This document shows, one piece after another, positions 59,774 through 64,000 of a stretch of 64,000 nucleotides of DNA. The first letter of the stretch is position 1; the number at the start of each line of letters is the position of its first letter. A program made the translations under genes and the position numbers. The stretch is taken from positions 186,001 to 250,000 of the forward strand of contig NZ_BNGS01000002.1 of assembly GCF_014905555.1 (NCBI RefSeq), in the 5' to 3' direction. This DNA is from Streptomyces sp. Y2F8-2. GTDB lineage: Bacteria; Actinomycetota; Actinomycetes; Streptomycetales; Streptomycetaceae. The notes under the pieces are model-generated. The model did not search any database, was not told the DNA's origin, and saw nothing but the letters and a program-made list of their open reading frames with translations.

Positions 59774-61468
59774 ATGACGGACATCGTCGACAGGCAGACG
59801 CCGCCGGACACCACGAGCCGGACGTACAACGGCTGGACGCGGAACGACACGCTCGAGGACTACTCGCTGCGGTACGCGCCGAAGTCCTTCCGCCGCTGGA
59901 CGCCGTACGTGGTGGCCACCACGGCCCTGGGCGGCATCGCCTACCTCGCGGACTTCGCCATCGGCGGGTCGATCGCGATCTCCAACGGCTTCTCCAGCGC
60001 CATGGTGGCGATCCTGACCGCGGCGGTGGTCATCTTCCTCACCGGCATCCCGGTCTCGTACTACTCGGCGAAGTACTCCATCGACATGGACCTGCTGACC
60101 CGGGGCGCCGGCTTCGGCTATCTGGGCTCGACCCTGACCTCGGTCATCTACGCCAGCTTCACCTTCATCTTCTTCGCCCTCGAGGGCTCGATCATGGCGC
60201 AGGCCCTGGAACTCGGGCTGCACATACCGCTCGCGGTCGGCTACATCATCTGCTCCCTGGTCATCCTGCCGCTGGTGATCTACGGCATGACCGCGCTGTC
60301 GAAGATGCAGGTGTGGACCCAACCGATCTGGCTGGTGCTGATGGTCGCGCCGTTCGTGTCCATCGCGATCCAGGAGCCGGGGAAGTTCTCGGAGTTCACC
60401 CACTTCGCGGGCAACTCGCCCACCGGGTCGAGCATCAGCATGCTCGGTGTCGGCGCGGGCGCCGGCGTGGCGCTGTCGCTGATCGCGCAGATCGGTGAGC
60501 AGGTCGACTATCTGCGCTTCATGCCGGACAAGACGCCCGAGAACGCCAGGCAGTGGTGGGGCGCGGTGCTGTCCGCCGGTCCGGGCTGGGTGGTGCTGGG
60601 CGCGGCGAAGCAGATCGGCGGGGCGTTCCTGGCCTTCTACATCGCCGGCAGCGTGGGGCTCGCGAAGGCGAACGAGCCCATCCAGCAGTACGTGCACGGG
60701 TTCAGGACGTTCGCGGCGCCGGTCGCCCTGGGGCTGGCGACGTTCTTCGTGATCCTCTCCCAGATCAAGATCAACTCGACGAACGCGTACTCCGGTTCGC
60801 TGTCCTGGTCGAACTTCTTCTCCCGGCTGACCCATCGTCACCCCGGGCGCGTCGTCTACATCTTCCTCAACGTCGGCATCGCGCTCGCGCTGATGGAAGG
60901 CGGTGTGTTCGGGTTCCTCAACACGGTGCTGGGCTTCTACTCGAACGTCGCCATCGCGTGGATCGGCGCGGTCGTGGCCGACCTGGTGATCAACAAGCCG
61001 CTGGGGCTCAGCCCGTCGTACATCGAGTTCAAGCGGGCGCACCTGTACAACTTCAACCCGGTCGGCTTCGGCTCGATGCTGATCGCCTCCGCGGTGTCCA
61101 TCGCCGCGTACTTCGAGGCGTTCGGCGCCTACGGCAAGGCGTACTCCCCGTTCATCGCCCTGTTCCTGGCCATGGTGCTCTCGCCGCTGTTCGCGGTGGC
61201 GACCAAGGGCAGGTACTACATCGCCCGCGTCGACGCCCTCGACGAGCCGCTGCTCGACGAGCGGGGGTTGCCCTCGGCGGCGACGCTGACCTGCTCGGTG
61301 TGCGCGGACACCTTCGAGCGCCCCGACATGGCGGGCTGCCCGTTCCACTCCGGCGCGGTCTGCTCGCTGTGCTGCAGCCTGGAGAAGGACTGCCACGACG
61401 CCTGCAAGAGCGGCAGGCGCAGCGGACCGGTGAGCATCGCTACGCCCACCGTACGCTCGGTGGACTGA
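59774..61468 (+). CDS. NCS1-type purine/cytosine permease-like protein with Cys-rich tail
   Basis: This 564-residue transporter has about 12 membrane helices. GGIAYLADFAIGGSIAISNGF, ISMLGVGAGAGVALSLIAQIGEQVDYLRFMPDKTPENARQWW and ILSQIKINSTNAYSGSLSWSNFFSR are NCS1-like segments. The soluble C-terminal tail, from about residue 512, has TCSVCADTFERPDMAGCPFHSG and AVCSLCCSLEKDCHDACKSG. Nine Cys and two His lie in 39 residues, probably a metal cluster or zinc knuckle. Ordinary NCS1 permeases end after the last helix. GAGGGAAGG precedes the ATG. The substrate is unknown. Confidence 0.88.
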   Translation: MTDIVDRQTPPDTTSRTYNGWTRNDTLEDYSLRYAPKSFRRWTPYVVATTALGGIAYLADFAIGGSIAISNGFSSAMVAILTAAVVIFLTGIPVSYYSAKYSIDMDLLTRGAGFGYLGSTLTSVIYASFTFIFFALEGSIMAQALELGLHIPLAVGYIICSLVILPLVIYGMTALSKMQVWTQPIWLVLMVAPFVSIAIQEPGKFSEFTHFAGNSPTGSSISMLGVGAGAGVALSLIAQIGEQVDYLRFMPDKTPENARQWWGAVLSAGPGWVVLGAAKQIGGAFLAFYIAGSVGLAKANEPIQQYVHGFRTFAAPVALGLATFFVILSQIKINSTNAYSGSLSWSNFFSRLTHRHPGRVVYIFLNVGIALALMEGGVFGFLNTVLGFYSNVAIAWIGAVVADLVINKPLGLSPSYIEFKRAHLYNFNPVGFGSMLIASAVSIAAYFEAFGAYGKAYSPFIALFLAMVLSPLFAVATKGRYYIARVDALDEPLLDERGLPSAATLTCSVCADTFERPDMAGCPFHSGAVCSLCCSLEKDCHDACKSGRRSGPVSIATPTVRSVD

Positions 61469-61540
61469 CGGCCGTACGGCGCGCGGGCCGAGGACGGCCG
61501 TACCGGGGCCGCACGGGGGCCGTCACCGCTCAGGCACCGC

Positions 61541-62086
61541 TCAGGTGCGGACCATCTCGGCGGTGACGGCCCAGCGCTCGTGGTCCCGCCACGCCCCGTC
61601 GACGAAGATCATGTCGGGTGAGAAGCCCTCCAGGCGGAAGCCACAGCGTCGGGCGAGGGAGATCGAGGCGGTGTTGCGGGGCTGCGCGTTGATCTCCAGG
61701 CGGTGCAGCCCCAGCGGCCCGAACGCGTACCGCACCACGAGGTTCAGCGCCTCCGTCATCAGCCCGCGCCCGGCGGCGTGCGCGAAGGCGCCGTAGCCGA
61801 GCGCCCCGCTCTGGAAGCCGCCCCGGACGATGTTGTTGATGTTGATGTACCCGGCGATGGCCCCGGTCTCCCTCTCGCACACCAGGAACCCCGCCCTCGT
61901 CGGGTCGTCGATCAGCCGCCCCGCGTAGGCGGCGTACGCCTCGGGGGTGGTCGGCGGGAACAACCACGGGTGGTGCAGTTCCCTGCTCTCCCGCGCCCGG
62001 GCGGTGAACTCGGCCGCGTCGTCGCGGGTGAAGGGGCGTATGCCCACGCGGGGGCCCTCGGCGAGGTATTCACGGGTGTCGGACAC
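61541..62086 (-). CDS. RimJ/RimL-like GNAT acetyltransferase
   Basis: This 181-residue acetyltransferase starts with GTG at 62086. VGIRPFTRDDAAEFTARARESRELHHPWLFPPTTPEAYAAY opens the family. GYININNIVRGGFQSGALGYGAFAHAAGRGLMTEALNLVVRYAFGPLGLHRLEINAQPRNTASISLARRCGFRLEGF covers the acetyl-CoA loop (AAGRGLM) and the RNxAS motif. It acetylates a protein N-terminus or small amine. It lies 24 nt after LapA-like on the same strand. Confidence 0.92.
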   Translation of the reverse strand: MSDTREYLAEGPRVGIRPFTRDDAAEFTARARESRELHHPWLFPPTTPEAYAAYAGRLIDDPTRAGFLVCERETGAIAGYININNIVRGGFQSGALGYGAFAHAAGRGLMTEALNLVVRYAFGPLGLHRLEINAQPRNTASISLARRCGFRLEGFSPDMIFVDGAWRDHERWAVTAEMVRT

Positions 62087-62110
62087 GGCGACACCGTACG
62101 TGATCCGCCG

Positions 62111-62359
62111 TCACCGGCGTCGGCTGACGAGAAGTGCGCCGCACAGTGCCCCGATTACCCCCGTACCGAGCAGCGCCAGCCACAGCGGCATCGTCACCAG
62201 CGGCACGAACAGCCGGATCCTGGTGCGCTGGGTGTTCTCGAAGACGAAGACCAGCACGAGCGCGGCCAGCACCAGGACGGCGACCGTGCGCGGTGTGAAG
62301 CCCTGCCGCCGGCGTGCCCCGCCGCTCGTCGTGGCTTCGCGGTGGGTCTTCGGGCTCAT
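62111..62359 (-). CDS. LapA/DUF1049-like small membrane protein
   Basis: This 82-residue protein has two membrane helices (RTVAVLVLAALVLVFVFEN, LVTMPLWLALLGTGVIGALCGALL) linked by TQRTRIRLF, the DUF1049 (LapA) pattern NTxxVxLxF. The N-terminal 25 residues are charged and cytoplasmic. Proteins of this family are bound to lipopolysaccharide or envelope assembly in Gram-negatives; role in actinomycetes is unknown. The ATG at 62359 is used rather than an upstream frame. Confidence 0.85.
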   Translation of the reverse strand: MSPKTHREATTSGGARRRQGFTPRTVAVLVLAALVLVFVFENTQRTRIRLFVPLVTMPLWLALLGTGVIGALCGALLVSRRR

Positions 62360-62435
62360 GCGCCCAGGATGGACGGCACGGCGTGACGCCGCCCGCCGGG
62401 TGGAGCGGACGGGTGACCCGAGGCGTGCCTCCCCG

Positions 62436-63359
62436 TCATGCCAGCGCCGGGACCTCCAGCGTGAGCGTCCCGGTGTCCGCGTCCAGTTCCGCGGCCACAC
62501 CGAGCGGCATCGTCAGAGCTCCCTCGCCGTGACCGAACCCGAACCGCTCCACGACCGGTATCCCGAGCCCGCCGAGCCGGTCGGTGAGGACGGCACGCAA
62601 CAGCTCGTACGGGCCGCACTCCTCCCAGGAGCCGAGCGCGATCCCGGTGACCTCCTCGAGCCGGCCCGAGCGCAGGAGCTGGGTGAGGAGCCGGTCGACG
62701 CGGTAGGCCTCCTCGCCGATGTCCTCGAGCAGCAGCAGCCCGCCCGTCTCGCCGGAGCGGGCGTGTGGCGTGCCCAGTTCGGCCGCGATCAGGGCCAGGC
62801 ATCCGCCGGAGGTGACGCCGCGGGCGCGGCCGGGCACGAGCGCGGTGCCGGAGGAGGTGATGGTCGTCACGGACTCCGGCTCGAAGAGGGTGGCCCGCAG
62901 GTGGTCCTGCGTGCGCGTGTTCTTGAGGAAGCCGGCGGCCGCCACCATCGGCCCGTGCAGCGTCACCAGGCCGAGGCGGGCCGCGAACGCCTCGTGCAGC
63001 GCGGTGATGTCGCTGAAGCCGACCAGCACCTTCGGCCCGGCGGCGCGCAGCGCCTCCCAGTCGAGCAGGTCCATCATGCGCTGCGCCCCGTACCCGCCGC
63101 GGGCGCACAGCACCGCGGACACCTGCGGGTCGCACCAGGCGGCCTGGAAGTCGGCGGCGCGGTCGGCGTCCGTGCCCGCGAGGTAGGGGAACTCGGGGTG
63201 CCGGTCGAGCACGTGCGGGGCCACGACCGGGTCCAGGTCCCAGCCGCGCAGGATGTCGAGACCGGCGGCGAGCCGCTCCTCGATCACGGGCCCGCTGGGC
63301 GCGACGACGGCCACGCGGGCGCCGGGGGCGAGTCTGGGCGGCCTGATCAGGTGGGTCAC
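62436..63359 (-). CDS. LD-carboxypeptidase (peptidase S66)
   Basis: This 307-residue protein is an LD-carboxypeptidase A/MccF family enzyme that trims the terminal D-Ala of murein tetrapeptides, or cleaves microcin-like conjugates. PGARVAVVAPSGPVIEERLAAG is the start, AVLCARGGYGAQRMMDLLDW follows, and LVGFSDITALH holds the catalytic Ser. LLLLEDIGEEAYRVDR holds the Glu and RFGFGHGEGALTMPLG the His. GTG at 63359 overlaps the upstream peptidase stop (GTGA). Confidence 0.93.
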   Translation of the reverse strand: MTHLIRPPRLAPGARVAVVAPSGPVIEERLAAGLDILRGWDLDPVVAPHVLDRHPEFPYLAGTDADRAADFQAAWCDPQVSAVLCARGGYGAQRMMDLLDWEALRAAGPKVLVGFSDITALHEAFAARLGLVTLHGPMVAAAGFLKNTRTQDHLRATLFEPESVTTITSSGTALVPGRARGVTSGGCLALIAAELGTPHARSGETGGLLLLEDIGEEAYRVDRLLTQLLRSGRLEEVTGIALGSWEECGPYELLRAVLTDRLGGLGIPVVERFGFGHGEGALTMPLGVAAELDADTGTLTLEVPALA

Positions 63360-64000
63360 TCGGTGAGCTCCAGGGTGGGGATGCCGGGCGGGTTCAGCCC
63401 GAAGACCTGCGCGTACAGGGACAGCTCGGCCTCCAGTGCACGCACCATGGTCTCAGCCCGCCGAAAGCCGTGCCCCTCGCCCTCGAAGGCTAGGTAGGCG
63501 TGCGGGATCCGCCGCCCCCGGAGCCGGGCCAGGAACCGCTCGCACTGCGCGGGCGGGCAGATCGGGTCCTCGAGCCCCTGCAGGAGCAGGAAGGGGACGG
63601 TGATCCGGTCGGCGTGCTCCACGGGCGACCGCTCGGTGTACCGCCCGGGCACCTCGGCATACGGCCCCACCAGCGTCTCAAGGTACTGCGACTCGAAGTC
63701 GTGGGTCCCCCCGGAGCCCCAGCTCGCCAGGTCCAGGACCGGGTAGACGATCGTGCCGCAGGCGTACACGTCGGTCGACGTCAGGGACGCGGCCGCCGTC
63801 CAGCCGCCGGCGCTGCCGCCGCGCACGGCGAGCCGGTTGCGGTCGGCGGTGCCCTCGTCGGCGAGGGCGAGCGCGACGGCCGCGCAGTCCTCGACGTCGA
63901 CGACGCCCCACTGTCCGCGCAGCCGGTCGCGGTACGCGCGTCCGTAACCGGTGGAGCCGCCGTAGTTCACCTCGGCGACGCCGATGCCGCGCGAGGTGAA
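63356..64000 (-). CDS. S9-family prolyl oligopeptidase-like peptidase, 5' end outside the window
   Basis: This partial minus-strand gene continues past position 64000. The last visible codons on the right read FTSRGIGVAEVNYGGSTGYGRAYRDRLRGQWG, the alpha/beta-hydrolase start of an S9 peptidase. RLAVRGGSAGGWTAAASL contains the nucleophile Ser. LLLQGLEDPICPPAQ contains the acid Asp, and FEGEGHGFRRAE the catalytic His. About 215 residues of the catalytic half are seen; the beta-propeller half would lie outside. It is coupled to LD-carboxypeptidase by GTGA. Confidence 0.92.
   Translation of the reverse strand, partial: FTSRGIGVAEVNYGGSTGYGRAYRDRLRGQWGVVDVEDCAAVALALADEGTADRNRLAVRGGSAGGWTAAASLTSTDVYACGTIVYPVLDLASWGSGGTHDFESQYLETLVGPYAEVPGRYTERSPVEHADRITVPFLLLQGLEDPICPPAQCERFLARLRGRRIPHAYLAFEGEGHGFRRAETMVRALEAELSLYAQVFGLNPPGIPTLELTE

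Overview
The window looks like a chromosomal segment of a Streptomyces (or very close actinomycete). GC is very high, GTG starts are common, and there are many secreted polysaccharide hydrolases. It also has a SpoIIE/HATPase regulator, a SigB-type sigma factor, an F420-type oxidoreductase and a complete actinomycete-type gvpOAFGYZJLSK cluster. I saw no rRNA, tRNA, CRISPR array, insertion sequence or phage genes. The species cannot be named from the sequence alone.

Layout. 0-10.4 kb is a polymer-degradation and secretion block. It holds a GH75 chitosanase behind a GAAA-N-TTTC palindrome, a methyltransferase, an internally deleted dioxygenase pseudogene, and three CBM2-carrying cellulases. GH5 and GH6 lie on the minus strand and GH48 on the plus strand, around a divergent region with an exact CebR-type box. 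A secreted vanadium-haloperoxidase-like protein follows. 10.5-16.2 kb holds a WYL regulator facing a two-gene unit across two matching operator-like palindromes, a pterin dehydratase/methyltransferase pair, an ADP-ribosylglycohydrolase facing an XRE/MmyB-type regulator, and a truncated DUF5753 gene. 16.2-31.6 kb holds a large sensor SpoIIE phosphatase, a stand-alone DnaK paralogue with a heat-shock-like operator, OsmC, and a membrane-TPR/vWA pair. It continues with a membrane phosphodiesterase, two metallo-beta-lactamase-fold proteins, a DedA protein and a lysine-free aminotransferase homologue.

31.8-61.5 kb reads as a stress and envelope island. It includes a Gln/Gly-repeat surface protein, ANTAR and PAS/GAF signalling proteins, the SigB-type sigma factor, a pyruvate-oxidase-like enzyme, DUF2795, CBS and DJ-1/PfpI proteins, a release-factor-like Vms1 protein, ABC-F, and a PAP2-lipid kinase fusion. 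One long minus-strand array follows (56.5 to 46.9 kb): type II NADH dehydrogenase, transketolase, LigD-like polymerase and ten gvp genes, many with 4-nt start/stop overlaps. Several GGGTAC/GGGTGA boxes with upstream GNNT motifs suggest SigB-family control, which is inference. The rest is an LLM oxidoreductase, an SDR, a holin-like protein, a VOC protein, an NCS1 permease with a cysteine-rich tail, and a minus-strand run of S9 peptidase (cut by the window end), LD-carboxypeptidase, LapA-like protein and GNAT enzyme.

The observations I consider least explained are the membrane-TPR/vWA pair with recombinase-like degenerate domains, the lysine-free PLP-fold protein translationally coupled to an MBL enzyme, the dnaK paralogue control region, and the joined central-metabolism/DNA-repair/gas-vesicle array.
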